Part shown: positions 1-12,530 of the stretch, piece after piece
Numbering within the stretch: position 1 is the first letter of the stretch
How the letters are laid out: each line of letters opens with the position of its first letter
From: Mimachlamys varia
Lineage: Eukaryota; Mollusca; Bivalvia; Pectinida; Pectinidae
Assembly (NCBI GenBank): GCA_947623455.1
Contig: OX392529.1
Span: forward strand, 1,178,001-1,242,000
DNA length: 64,000 nt
Direction: 5' to 3'
Notes under the pieces: model-generated
What the model saw: the letters and a program-made list of their open reading frames with translations, nothing else
The model's database searches: none
What the model was told of the DNA's origin: nothing
Program-made: the position numbers and the translations under genes

Positions 1-555
1 AAGCATCAATCCTCAAAATGATAACCGAGTAATCATTGTTAATCACAAGAAATAAGCACACTAATAAGCAAATTCAAAAACGTCCATCTTTATATCATAC
101 AGAGATACAGAATATTTCTCGATGAGATCTAGATGGCGACCATAAAACTTGCCCATAGTCTTCATCAATCTGCATCTCTCGAATCCCTGCGCCGTAAGTT
201 TGTTCGTCAGTAGTTGGCATCTATCACGAAAATCTCGATATTTAGAGCAAGCCCTAGAATAACGAATCAACTGCGACATGTAAACACCATAGAGGGGGGA
301 AGCAGAGATACTTCTATCAAGAAAGGGAAAGTTCACGATCGGAAAATCGAAATTGTCACATTTATCATACAGCTTAGTAGTAAGTTGCCCGTGTTGGCCA
401 TAGCTTAAGAAAAGTTCGAGGTAAGAAGCTGATGTAGGAGAGTCTGTTATGTCTTTCATTTCAAGTTCAGTATGGTATATACGATCGACTCGGTCAGCAA
501 ACTTCTTGTTGTTTAAAGACAACACATCGTCGATATACAAAAAAATTACAAAACA
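1..555 (-). pseudogene. Penelope-like element, 3' fragment (RT motif C to C-terminus)
   Basis: Read on the minus strand, 540-61 is an open stretch of 159 codons. It begins at the RT catalytic motif C (YIDD) and runs through the thumb region (FLD near a conserved V-N-F-P-F block) to a C-terminal SQLIRYSRA / FRDRCQLL segment and a stop. The same C-terminus ends the other PLE copies at 13.2, 19.6, 22.8, 27.2 and 62.5 kb. Bases 1-60 match the 3' untranslated part of those copies. The 5' end (GIY-YIG and RT motifs 1-B) is missing: the match stops near 555. The fragment has lost its catalytic palm N-terminal half and is a dead, 5'-truncated copy. The window edge cuts its 3' end. Confidence 0.85.
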
Positions 556-559
556 TATA

Positions 560-814
560 TAAATAAAAATTTAAAAAATGTATAAATAAATAAGTGCGTC
601 TTTAGTCTCATTCGCGGGGTCAACCAGAAAGAAACGTGAGGTAATTACTGTATTTATACTCTAACAATGTATAATCTTAAAATCATAAATGCTATGTAAA
701 TAAATACACTGTTTATAAAAACGTAAACTACATTGGGGCGATAATTCTAGACAAAAAGAAATAATTCCGTATATTCAGTTTCTGCTTTATTTCTTTTTGT
801 TTTATTCCTTACAG
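560..814. other. AT-rich stretch without recognised gene
   Basis: I see no coding signal between the PLE fragment and the candidate exon at 815. A pyrimidine-rich tract at about 785-814 ending in CAG acts as the likely splice acceptor of that exon. Confidence 0.5.
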
Positions 815-965
815 AAACCAGTGCTCTATAGTAACAATCGACTGTACTTCTTCAAGGAGATAGAGCAGGTGCTGTTTAGTGACGTGAACAGTACGCGGGG
901 CGGTTATATTGCTGGCTCGTGCGGAGACGCCTTTATGTTCACAGTTAGGATGGTTAAACCAAGAA
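815..965 (+). CDS. Candidate internal exon of a small host gene (unrecognised domain)
   Basis: A strong acceptor (T-rich tract then ttacag) precedes 815. From there one frame is open for 50 codons with a GC-richer composition than the flanks, including LYFFKEIEQVLFSDVNSTRG and a single cysteine in AGSCGDAF. A donor gtaggt at 966 leaves one base over (phase 1). That matches the exon at 4900, which starts with the last two bases of a codon, so both can belong to one transcript with a 3.9-kb intron filled by a 32-bp array. An alternative donor (gtatcc) lies 4 bases later. I do not recognise the domain. The opposite strand is also open here, which weakens the call. Confidence 0.45.
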
Positions 966-1236
966 GTAGGTATCCATATAGCATGCATTTTAATCATTAA
1001 TTATATTCTAATACCTATACTTTGTATTAAGCGTTTTTATAATCCCCAATCATATCACAGCTTGTCTAAAATTTGTACAATACCACATGATAGGAAAATA
1101 TAACATACCGTCACTTTCAAACACACAAATTTCCTCCGTCTTAGTTCCTTATTCTATATAAAAAATGTGCAAGAGCTACATTTGATACACACACAAGTTT
1201 CATGTGTCTAAGGCGGACAACAGCAATGCCGCGGGA

Positions 1237-4200
1237 GCCTGTCGTTATCGGTGTAATAATGTTTTGTACTTGTTTGATGTCGGTGTAATAATGGTATGTT
1301 CTTGTTTGATGTCGGTGTAATAATGGTATGTACTTGTTTGATGTCAGTGTAATAATGGTATGTACCTGTTTGATGTCGATGTAATAATGGTATGTACTTG
1401 TTTGATGTCGGTGTAATAATGGTATGTACTTGTTTGATGTCGGTGTAATAATGGTATGTACTTGTTAAATGTCGGTGTAATAATGGTATGTACTTGCTTG
1501 ATGTCGGTGTAATAATGGTATGTACTTGTTTGATGTCGGTGTGATAATGTACTTGTTTGATGTCGGTGTAATAATGGTTTGTTCTTGTTTGATGTCGGTG
1601 TAATAATGGTTTGTACTTGTTTGATGTCGGTGTAATAATGGTATGTACTTGTTTGATGTCGGTGTAATAATGTACTTGTTTGATGTCGGTGTAATAATGG
1701 TATGTACTTGTTTGATGTCAGTGTAATAATGGTATGTACTTGTTTGAAGTCAGTGTAATAATGGTATGTACTTGTTTGATGTCGGTGTAATAATGGTATG
1801 TACTTGTTTGATGTCAGTGTAATAATGGTATGTACTTGTTTGATGTCAGTGTAATAATGTTATGTACTTGTTTGATGTCGGTGTAATAATGGTATGTACT
1901 TGTTTGATGTCGGTGTAATAATGTACTTGTTTGATGTCGGTGTAATAATGGTATATACTTGTTTGATGTCAGTGTAATAATGGTTTGTACTTGTTTGATG
2001 TCGATGTAATAATGGTATGTACTTGTTTGATGTCGGTGTAATAATGGTATGTACTTGTTTGATGTCGGTGTAATAATGTTATGTACTTGTTTGATGTCGG
2101 TGTAATAATAGTATGTACTTGTTTGATGTCGGTGTAATAATGGTATGTACTTGTTTGATGTCGGTGTAATAATGGTATGTACTTGTTTAATGTCGATGTA
2201 ATAATGGTATGTACTTGTTTGATGTCGGTGTAATAATGTACTTGTTTGATGTCGGTGTAATAATGGTATGTACTTGTTTAATGTCAGTGTAATAATGGTA
2301 TGTACTTGTTTGATGTCGGTGTAATAATGTACTTGTTTGATGTCGGTGTAATAATGGTATGTACTTGTTTGATGTCGGTGTAATAATGGTATGTACTTGT
2401 TTGATGTCGGTGTAATAATGGTATGTACTTGTTTGATGTCAGTGTAATAATGTTATGTACTTGTTTGATGTCGGTGTAATAATGGTTTGTACTTGTTTGA
2501 TGTCGGTGTAATAATGGTATGTTCTTGTTTGATGTTGATGTAATAATGTTATGTACTTGTTTGATGTCGGTGTAATAATGGTTTGTACTTGTTTGATGTC
2601 GGTGTAATAATGGTATGTACTTGTTTGATGTCGGTGTAATAATGGTATGTACTTGTTTGATGTCGGTGTAATAATGTACTTGTTTGATGTCGGTGTAATA
2701 ATGGTATGTACTTGTTTGATGTCAGTGTAATAATGGTATGTACTTGTTTGATGTCGGTGTAATAATGGTATGTACTTGTTTGATGTCGGTGTAATAATGG
2801 TATGTACTTGTTTAATGTCGGTGTAATAATGGTATGTACTTGTTTGATGTCGGTGTAATAATGGTATGTACTTGTTTGATGTCGGTGTAATAATGTTATG
2901 TACTTGTTTGATGTCAGTGTAATAATGGTATGTACTTGTTTGATGTCGATGTAATAATGGTATGTACTTGTTTGATGTCGGTGTAATAATGGTATGTACT
3001 TGTTTGATGTCGGTGTAATAATGGTATGTACTTGTTTGATGTCGGTGTAATGATGGTATGTACTTGTTTGATGTCGGTGTAATAATGGTATGTACTTGTT
3101 TGATGTCGGTGTAATAATGGTATGTACTTGCTTGATGTCGGTGTAATAATGGTATGTACTTGTTTGATGTCGGTGTAATAATGGTATGTACTTGTTTGAT
3201 GTCGGTGTAATAATGGTATGTACTTGTTTGATGTCGGTGTAATAATGTACTTGTTTGATGTCGGTGTAATAATGGTTTGTACTTGTTTGATGTCGGTGTA
3301 ATAATGGTATGTACTTGTTTAATGTCGGTGTAATAATGTACTTGTTTGATGTCGGTGTAATAATGGTATGTACTTGTTTGATGTCGGTGTAATAATGGTT
3401 TGTACTTGTTTGATGTCGGTGTAATAATGGTATGTACTTGTTTGATGTCGGTGTAATAATGGTATGTACTTGTTTGATGTCGGTGTAATAATGGTATGTA
3501 CTTGTTTGATGTCGGTGTAATAATGGTATGTACTTGTTTGATGTCGGTGTAATAATGTACTTGTTTGATGTCGGTGTAATAATGGTATGTACTTGTTTGA
3601 TGTCGGTGTAATTATGTACTTGTTTGATGTCGGTGTAATAATGGTATGTACTTGTTTGATGTCGGTGTAATAATGGTTTGTACATGTACTTGTTTGATGT
3701 CGTTGTAATAATGGTATGTACTTGTTTGATGTCGGTGTAATAATGGTATGTACTTGTTTGATGTCGGTGTAATAATGGTATGTACTTATTTGATGTCGGT
3801 GTAATAATGGTATGTACTTGTTTGATGTCGGGGTAATAATGTACTTGTTTGATGTCGGTGTAATAATGTACTTGTTTGATGTCAGTGTAATAATGGTATA
3901 TACTTGTTTGATGTCGGTGTAATAATGGTATGCACTTGTTTCATGTCGGTGTAATAATGGTATGTACTTGTTTGATGTCGGTGTAATAATGGTATGTACT
4001 TGTTTGATGTCAGTGTAATAATGTTATGTACTTGTTTGATGTCGGTGTAATAATGTTATGTACTTGTTTGATGTCGGTGTAATAATGGTATGTACTTGTT
4101 TGATGTCGGTGTAATAATGGTATGTACTTGTTTGATGTCGGTGTAATAATGGTATGTACTTGTTTGATGTCAGTGTAATAATGTTATGTACTTGTTTGAT

Positions 4201-4655
4201 GTCGGTGTAATAATGGTATGTACTTGTTTGATGTCGATGTAATAATGGTATGTACTTGTTTGATGTCGGTGTAATAATGGTATGTACTTGTTTGATGTCA
4301 GTGTAATAATGTTATGTACTTGTTTGATGTCGGTGTAATAATGGTATGTACTTGTTTGATGTCGATGTAATAATGGTATGTACTTGTTTGATGTCGGTGT
4401 AATAATGGTATGTACTTGTTTGATGTCGGTGTAATAATGGTATGTACTTGTTTGATGTCGATGTAATAATGGTATGTACTTGTTTGATGTCGGTGTAATA
4501 ATGGTTTGTTCTTGTTTGATGTCGGTGTAATAATGGTATGTACTTGTTTGATGTCGCTGTAATAATGGTATGTACTTGTTTGATGTCGGTGTAATAATGG
4601 TATGTACTTGTTTGATGTCGGTGTAATAATGTTATGTACTTGTTTTGTGTCCGTG
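1237..4655. repeat. 32-bp minisatellite array, about 105 units
   Basis: Tandem units of 32 bp containing TGTCGGTGTAATAATGG followed by TATGTACTTGTTTG run without break for 3.4 kb. Shorter 24-bp variants lack eight bases (GTATGTAC class) and recur many times, for example near 1540, 1670, 1920 and 2230. Single-base variants (CAGTG, CGATG, TTATG) are interspersed. The array lies between the candidate exons at 815 and 4900, so it is probably intronic. Confidence 0.97.
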
Positions 4656-4899
4656 TAATTATATGACCGCTATATGTCCTCGTGTAAGAAGCTGGGCGTC
4701 ACTCTCGAGAGACGACACATGTCGGACAAGCAAAAAATCGATATCAAGTGCAATATTTGTAAATTATAACTTTATCATAGAGTAGTCATCCTGGCATCAT
4801 CACAAAGCGTGTTATCATATGACTTTGTAGATTTATCGTTTTAAAAGATGTAGTTTAATCAGTCACATATAACATCATTACTCTGATTGATTTTGACAG
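4656..4899. other. Presumed intron end, no repeat
   Basis: Unique sequence between the 32-bp array and the acceptor at 4899. Nothing coding is seen. Confidence 0.5.
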
Positions 4900-5058
4900 T
4901 AATACACATGAGTGGTGGTGCAATACTTCCGGGAAGCACGTGTCCGTACGGCGCACCACTGAAGGATCCTCGTGGTCAGGTCACTTCCTGTAAATCAGGC
5001 TACTGTCAGTCACGTGACCACGCTTGTCACGCTACTCACCATATATGCTGTCCCAAGA
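4900..5058 (+). CDS. Exon encoding a cysteine-rich, lustrin/WR1-like module
   Basis: The open frame includes GSTCPYGAPLKD, then SCKSGYCQSRDHAC and HHICCPK. The order C-P-x-G-x-P-L, a middle group of cysteines and a terminal C-C-P resembles the short cysteine-rich repeats of lustrin-type and nematode WR1-type extracellular proteins, which are disulfide-bonded secreted modules. A likely acceptor (ttttgacag) precedes 4900 and a consensus donor (gtgagt) follows 5058. The donor phase joins in frame to the exon at 5809. The signal peptide would be in an upstream exon not seen here. The module assignment rests on cysteine spacing only. A different start of the exon (for example after the AG at 4911) is possible. 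Confidence 0.6.
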
Positions 5059-5808
5059 GTGAGTACAAACAAAATGTTTATATCAATTGTGGCCACTTCA
5101 TGTGCCATCAGAACAACATAATATCTACCTCACAGTATAATTTTCTATTTCTATTCATATCATGTGATAAAAACTGTTTAAAACAATATTTTGGCATTTA
5201 GACAATTTTCGGTGTAATATCAAGATTGTATAGATAGTAATTGTGTTTCTTAACGCTTTAGTAATGCTCAAGTCCAAAATAATGAGCCATTTACAACATT
5301 TAAACTAATGACTGATTATGTATGTTTATAAAAGATCAAACAACGTAAGTTATTATTGTATTTACTAATTTATAGTTTCCTGTGTTTTTGGATTCAATTA
5401 TACATTTTACTAATTAGGATGATATTCACTTAAGCAATGTTGTTATAATCCTATAACATACATTGCTATTAATGAGAACTTAAAAAGCCAGGAAGGGGAA
5501 AATGTAAGTTTGTCAGCAATAACAATGTATGTTTTAGGACTGTAACAATATTTGCTAAAACGTTAATTATTATTGCGTTATTGTGTTTTATTAAGTTATT
5601 CTGAGCCGATTTTGAACAGCAAATACAGTGTAGACAGCAATTACATTGATTACGTCACAATAGAGATTGATGACGTCACATTAGCAAATGTTGTTACAGT
5701 CTTATTACAACATTTGCTTTACTTACATTACATGGAAGGATGTACAGTAAATATAAATCCGTTACTTAACTATATTAAATAGTTACAAATGGTGTTTTTT
5801 TGTTTCAG
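5059..5808 (+). other. Intron of the cysteine-rich gene
   Basis: Bounded by gtgagt at 5059 and a T-rich tract ending in tttcag at 5808. AT-rich with no repeats; short open stretches inside (5573-5782) lack coding character. Confidence 0.55.
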
Positions 5809-5891
5809 TGCCGACATCGACCAGGTGTATGAGCCTTTCGATTGGGAAGTTCTGTGTTACCTACTCGCCCAATAACGTCATCATCAACTAA
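5809..5891 (+). CDS. Terminal exon of the cysteine-rich gene
   Basis: A clear acceptor (gtttttttgtttcag) precedes 5809. Joined to the phase of the 4900-5058 exon, the frame runs 27 codons to TAA at 5889-5891 and adds two cysteines (STRCMSLSIGKFCVTYSPNN), spaced as in extracellular domains. The stop codon TAA lies within the first unit of the 32-bp array that follows, so that array would form the 3' untranslated region or the immediate downstream flank. Phase compatibility across three candidate exons (815, 4900, 5809) is the main support. Transcript data are absent. Confidence 0.55.
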
Positions 5892-6457
5892 GGACATAGG
5901 TGTGACCTAAGGTCATTAAATAAGGACATAGGTGTGACCTAAGGTCATCAACTAAGGACATAGGTGTGACCTAAGGTCATCAACTAAGGACATAGGTGTG
6001 ACCTAAGGTCATCAACTAAGGACATAGGTGTGACCTAAGGTCATTAAATAAGGACATAGGTGTGACCTAAGGTCATCAACTAAGGACATAGGTGTGACCT
6101 AAGATCATTAACTAAGGACATAGGTGTGACCTAAGGTCATCAACTAAGGACATAGGTGTGACCTAAGGTCATCAACTAAGGACATAGGTGTGACCTAAGA
6201 TCATTAACTAAGGACATAGGTGTGACCTAAGGTCATCAACTAAGGACATAGGTGTGACCTAAGATCATTAACTAAGGACATAGGTGTGACCTAAGGTCAT
6301 TAACTAAGGACATAGGTGTGACCTAAGGTCATCAACTAAGGACATAGGTGTGACCTAAGGTTATCAACTAAAGACATAGGTGTGACCTAAGGTCACCATC
6401 TAAGGACATAGGTGTGACCTGAGTTAATTAACTAAGGACATAGGTGTGACCTAAGGA
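5880..6457. repeat. 32-bp minisatellite, about 18 units, with TGACCTAAGGTCA palindrome
   Basis: Units read CATCAACTAAGGACATAGG then TGTGACCTAAGGT, 32 bp each. Every typical unit contains the perfect 13-base palindrome TGACCT-A-AGGTCA, formed where one unit meets the next. The first unit overlaps the final codons and stop of the upstream exon. Units near 6360-6440 are more diverged. Confidence 0.95.
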
Positions 6458-6611
6458 TGGAAGATTTGGATTGGCTTCCCTTGTGGTATTTAAATCATCA
6501 CCGTATCTGGTAATTGATAAAAGCTTAATAAAGATATTATTTGAAGGGAAAAGACAACGATTATATTCGGTATAGCTATTTGAGGACTAGCGCTAACGAG
6601 TGTGTATATAG

Positions 6612-7110
6612 TTCACCAATGGTTCTCTACAGGCGATAGGAATGGCAGTGGGTTCCCACTGTTACCGTGACTCTATTGTACCCGGTAATTCACCAATGGT
6701 TCTCTACAGGCGATAGGAATGGCAGTGGGTTTCCACTGTTACCGTGACTCTATTGTACCCGGTAATTCACCAATGGTTCTCTACAGGCGATAGGAATGGC
6801 AGTGTGTTCCCACTGTTACCGTGACTCTATTGTACCCGGTAATTCACCAATGGTTCTCTACAAGCGATAGGAATGGCAGTGGGTTCCCACTGTTACCGTG
6901 ACTATATTGTACCCGGTAATTCACCAATGGTTCTCTACAGGCGATAGGAATGGCAGTGTGTTCCCACTGTTACCGTGACTCTATTGTACCCGGTAATTCA
7001 CCAAAGTTCTCTACAGGCGAAAGGAATGGCAGTGGGTTCCCACTGTTACCGTGACTCTATTGTACCCGGTAATTCACCAATGGTTCTCTACAGGCGATAA
7101 TGTGACTTTA
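6612..7110. repeat. 77-bp minisatellite, about 6.5 units, each with a hairpin
   Basis: Units of 77 bp start TTCACCAATGGTTCTCTACA. Each carries CAGTGGG-TT-CCCACTG, a perfect 7-bp inverted repeat with a 2-base centre (in some units GTGTG replaces GTGGG on the left arm). The unit spacing is seen from 6612, 6689 and onward. Confidence 0.95.
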
Positions 7111-8683
7111 TTGTGCCTCGTAATGTTTAGCAGGATATGGATCCTATGGAAGTGCCTTTCTCACGCGTGACGTAAAAAGGTCTGGTGGCTGTCTTCATGG
7201 CAGGAATGACATGGTACACCAACACAATCCTTAGAAGTTATACACGAGAACAAATACCCAAACATTATTATTTATTCAATATGTACTTGTATTTGTGTTG
7301 ATACCTGTTTTCCCAGCAAGGATTGATAGTTGAATAAATGTGTTTTTTCTATGCTGCTGTTGGTCTACGATGGAGACAGAACTTTAACAACGACAGCAGC
7401 ACATGCTATGTTTACAAAACAATTAACGCTACACATTCCGCATGTAGTAGGGAGAAGGCACAGACTTACAGTGGAACTCCTCGCCCTATAACAAGGGTTA
7501 GATGACGTATATGCGGTATCATTCACCTGCCAATATCTCGAATGTACCTGTGCATTGAACTGTAAAATAGAGGTTATTTGCTACTTGGCAGGAGAATATA
7601 AGTGGGATGTTGACACTATAGATGGTATATAATTGCTATTTTATTTCATTTGCGTAAATTTGCTCAAATCATATAATGGTCGGTTCTATAGAATGTAATT
7701 ATGTAGTCGTACCTCACGCTCACATGTTGGTAAACATACGAATCTATGCACAATGACCTCTGGACAGGTGGGTGTGCTATGAACTGAAAGTTTGGATACG
7801 GAGCACACGTGACTAGTGTCCGTGACTTAGTTTTTAATATAACATACCATATTTGGACTGCATTGATTAAAATGTGAAAATAAATAGGTAGCAAACGTGC
7901 TTTGTTTAGTATTGATTTATTAGAACCTATCCAAATACGTGATGTCAGATTGTTTATCAAATGTGTATCTGTTATAGGATCAGAACACTCTACAAGGAAA
8001 TAAGAAAAAGGTCAGCGTGCTCTGGTGTCACCCTAATGTGGTTGTAGGGGAGTGTGATTCGTCACCTAGGATTGACAGCTGTCTAATCCCTTACTCCTAT
8101 AGATGGTCAAACTTAATATGCAGTCAACGTTCCGGCTTTCGGAGTTCATCCTTTGATTTTTAGTGCTGTAGATGGTTCAATATAGAAAAAGGGACGCCAG
8201 ATTTATAAATGTAAATAATATAGACTGTATAAATCTGCATATGATTACAGGACATTTAAATCCAACAATCTAGGTTTTGATTAAGTAATGTTTCAATCTA
8301 TCACCCGCTTGTGATTATCCCAGTATACTGTTAAGTTTTCTATCATACATGGCTTTCCTGTGTAAGGCAACATATTTTTTTTTAAATCTTTCCAGAATGG
8401 AGAATAACTAAATCCTTTCTTTGTATTTATGCAAGAAACCGTTAAATTTTAATCAGCATGAATATTTCGAAGCGAAATATGAATTCACATTACCTTGATT
8501 ACATTATTATATTTTGGAAGTATTAACATCGTTGGTTTTATAGATAAAGCAATAAAACGTTCACACCTTTCTTTGATAACTGTTTGTGACCATAAAGTTA
8601 CTTTTATGTGACCGTTCATACAAAGGAATAAGGATACGCGCCAGTATGACACAACACCAGAAAACAATACTTGATAAGCCCGC
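7111..8683. other. No recognised gene
   Basis: About 1.6 kb of unique, AT-rich sequence. Short open frames on both strands (for example 7664-7960 minus) show no motif and no splice context that I trust. Confidence 0.5.
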
Positions 8684-10415
8684 CCACATGTTCTATATAG
8701 TGTCGGGTACCTGGTCCCTTAGACTGATGGCACGTTAACAACTGTTTTCTATATAGTGTCGGGTACCTGGTCCCTTAGACTGATGGCAAGTTAACAACTG
8801 TTTTCTATATAGTGTCGGGTACCTGTTCCCTTAGACTGATGGCACGTTAACAACTGTTTTCTATATAGTGTCGGGTACCTGGTCCCTTAGACTGATGGCA
8901 AGTTAACAACTGTTTTCTATATAATGTGGGGTACCTGGTCCCTTAGACTGATGGCACGTTAACAACTGTTTTCTATAAAGTGTCGGGTACCTGGTCCCTT
9001 AGACTGATGGCACGTTAACAAACGTTTTCTATATAGTGTCGGGTACCTGGTCCCTTAGACTGATGGCACGTTAACAACTGTTTTCTATATAGTGTTGGGT
9101 ACCTGGTCCCTTAGACTGATGGCACGTTAACAACTGTTTTCTATAAAGTGTCGGGTACCTGGTCCCTTAGACTGATGGCACGTTAACAAACGTTTTCTAT
9201 ATAGTGTCGGGTACCTGGTCCCTTAGACTGATGGCACGTTAACAACTGTTTTCTATATAGTGTTGGGTACCTGGTCCCTTAGACTGATGGCACGTTAACA
9301 ACTGTTTTCTATATAGTGTCGGGTACCTGGTCCCATAGACTGATGGCACGTTAACAACCGTTTTCTATATAGTGTTGGGTACCTGGTCCCATAGACTGAT
9401 GGCACGTTAACAACCGTTTTCTATATAGTGTTGGGTACCTGGTCCCTTAGACTGATGGAACGTTAACAACTGTTTTCTATATAGTGTCGGGTACCTGGTC
9501 CCTTAGACTGATGGCACGTTAACAACTGTTTTCTATATAGTGTTGGGTACAAATATGTACCTGGTCCCTTAGACTGATGGAACGTTAACAACTGTTTTCT
9601 ATATAGTGTCGGTACCTGGTCCCTTAGACTGATGGAACGTTAACAACTGTTTTCTTTATAGTGTCGGGTACCTGGTCCCTTAGACTGATGGCACGTTAAC
9701 AACTGTTTTCTATATAGTGTTGGGTACATGGTCCCATAGACTGATGGCACGTTAACAACTGTTTTCTATATAGTGTTGGGTACCTGGTCCCATAGACTGA
9801 TGGCACGTTAACAACTGTTTTCTATATAGTGTGGGGTACCTGGTCCCTTAGACTGATGGCACGTTAACAACTGTTTTCTATATAGTGTGGGGTACCTGGT
9901 CCCTTAGACTGATGGCACGTTAACAACTGTTTTCTATATAGTGTTTGGTACCTGGTCCCGTAGACTGATGGCACGTTAACAACTGTTTTCTATATAGTGT
10001 TAGGTACCTGGTCCCTTAGACTGATGGCAAGTTAACAACTGTTTTCTATATAATGTCGGGTACCTGGTCCCTTAGACTGATGGCAAGTTAACAACTGTTT
10101 TCTATATAGTGTGGGGTACCTGGTCCCTTAGACTGATGGCAAGTTAACAACTGTTTTCTATATAGTGTGGGGTACCTGGTCCCTTAGACTGATGGCACGT
10201 TAACAACTGTTTTCTATATAGTGTTGGGTACCTGGTTCCATAGACTGATGGAACGTTAACAACTGTTTTCTATATAGTGTTGGGTACCTGGTCCCATAGA
10301 CTGATGGAACGTTAACAACTGTTTTCTATATAGTGTTGGGTACCTGGTCCCTTAGACTGATGGCACGTTAACAATTGTTTTCTATATAGTGTTTGGTACC
10401 TGGTCCCACAGACTC
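8684..10415. repeat. 56-bp minisatellite, about 31 units
   Basis: Units of 56 bp contain TTTTCTATATAGTGTCGGG, then TACCTGGTCCCTTAGACTGA and TGGCACGTTAACAACTG. Variants (CTTAG/CATAG, GCACG/GCAAG/GAACG, GTCGG/GTTGG/GTGGG) are interspersed. One unit near 9550 has an extra AAATATGTAC insertion. Confidence 0.96.
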
Positions 10416-11084
10416 GTCAATTATGTCATATATTATATAAATGAATGAACCATTTATTGCATTTCTATTGTTGGAAGAAGCCTCTTTTGGAGGCACAAAC
10501 ACTGGAGATTGCTCTAGTTCGAAAATTACTTATGACTGAAAAAAGTTCTTAATGGATAAAATTTATGCCTCATCTATATTCATGTGATATGAAAAAGTAT
10601 TCCTTAAATATTGATTTGATAAGTAACGTATAGATATGACTGGAGGAAGTTTTGATCGGTAGGGATTGGCCCAACCACTAAAACCACCTCTAGTCATACC
10701 TATATATATTAAACCGAATTAATATTACTAAAGAAAGAACTAAATAACGTATATGAGTTGAGTGAGGGTAATTGATGTTAAAACGAAAATCAGATAAATA
10801 ATGATTAAATATAAGAAAATGAATGAAAAAGACAACAACAAAACAAACATGTACGATGATGATATGGCTCGGTGCTAAGCAACAAATAATATATATATAT
10901 CATGATAAGATATTAGAGTAAATGACACGTATATGCACTTAATAACCACGCATGTACTAATTGATACTAACAGACTAATTTTTGTTTGTTTGATTTATTG
11001 AAAGTGTACTTGGTAGAAAAGATGTGAAAAAAGGTAAAACTATATACAATAAATACATGAGCCAAAACTGAGTAAAAACAAAAA
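10416..11084. other. No recognised gene
   Basis: Unique AT-rich sequence with a short TA run near 10890. Nothing coding is seen. Confidence 0.5.
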
Positions 11085-12530
11085 AAAACAGAGTATGGTG
11101 TCGTAAAACATTATAATAGTTCTCTTTCATCAACCTTACAATGTGTGGGGTACTGGTTCTACTAGATAATGGTGTCGTACAACATCATAATAGTTCTCTT
11201 TCATACACCTTACAATGTGTGGGGTACTGGTTCTACTAGATAATGGTGTCGTACAACACTATGATATTTCTCTTTCATCAACCTTACAATGTGTGGGGTA
11301 CTGGTTCTACATTGATTATGTTGTCGTACAACATTATAATAGTTCTCTTTCATCAACCTTACAATGTGTAGGGTACTGGTTCTATAAAGATTATGGGGGC
11401 GTACAACATTATAATAGTTCTCTTTCATCAACCTTACAATGTGTAGGGTACTGGTTCTACTAGATTATGGTGTCGTAAAACATTATAATATTTCTCTTTC
11501 ATCAACCTTACAATGTGTGGGGTACTGGTTCTACATAGATTATGTTGTCGTACAACATTATAATAGTTCTCTTTCATCAACCTTACAATGTGTGGAGTAC
11601 TGGTTCTACATAGATTATGGTGTCGTACAACATTATGATAGTTCTCTTTCATAAATAAACCTTACAATGTGTGGGGTACTGGTTCTACTAGACAATGGTG
11701 TCGTACAACATTATAATATTTCTCTTTTATAAACCTGACAATGTTTGGGGTACTGGTTCTATAAAGATTATGGGGCGTACAACATTATGGTAGTTCCCTT
11801 TCATAAACCTTACAATGTGTAGGGTACTGGTTCTACATAGATTATGGTGTCGTACAACATTATGATAGTTCTCTTTCATACACCTTACAATGTGTAGGGT
11901 ACTGGTTCTACTAGATTATATTGTACAACGTTATATTACATGTAGTTCTATTCCATACGCCTTACAATATGTGGAGTACTGGTTCTACATAGATTATGGT
12001 GTTTTACAATCTTATATTAGTTCTTTTCCATAAACCTTACAATGTGTGGGGTACTGGTTCTACATAGATTAAGGTGTCTTACAATCTTATATCAGTTCTA
12101 TTCCATCAACCTTACAATGTGTGGAGTACTGGCTCTACATAGATTATGGTGTCGTACAACATTATGATAGTTCTCTTTCATACACCTTACAATGTGTAGG
12201 GTACTGGTTCTACTAGATTATATTGTACAACGTTATATTACATGTAGTTCTATTCCATACGCCTTACAATATGTGGAGTACTGGTTCTACATAGATTATG
12301 GTGTTTTACAATCTTATATTAGTTCTTTTCCATAAACCTTACAATGTGTGGGGTACTGGTTCTACATAGATTAAGGTGTCTTACAATCTTATATCAGTTC
12401 TATTCCATCAACCTTACAATGTGTGGGGTACTGGTTCTACATAGATTAATGTGTCTTACAATTTTATATCAGTTCTATTCCATACGCCTTACAATGTGTG
12501 GGGTTCTGGTTCTACACAATTTTATCATAG
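11085..12530. repeat. 74-bp minisatellite, about 19 units
   Basis: Units of about 74 bp contain TTACAATGTGTGGGGTACTG, then GTTCTACTAGATTATGGTGT and a CATTATAATAGTTCTCTTTCAT block. Unit length varies slightly. A block of several units around 11830-12100 is repeated almost unchanged at 12130-12400, a local segmental duplication of about 300 bp. Confidence 0.94.

Noticed and set aside
2549..3685. 378-codon minus-strand open frame in the 32-bp array
   Set aside because: It only reflects lack of stops in a repeated unit read in three frames; no domain, no start context, and the array is otherwise intronic.
7664..7960. 98-codon minus-strand frame as a gene
   Set aside because: Composition is AT-driven, with no motif, signal peptide or neighbouring exon.
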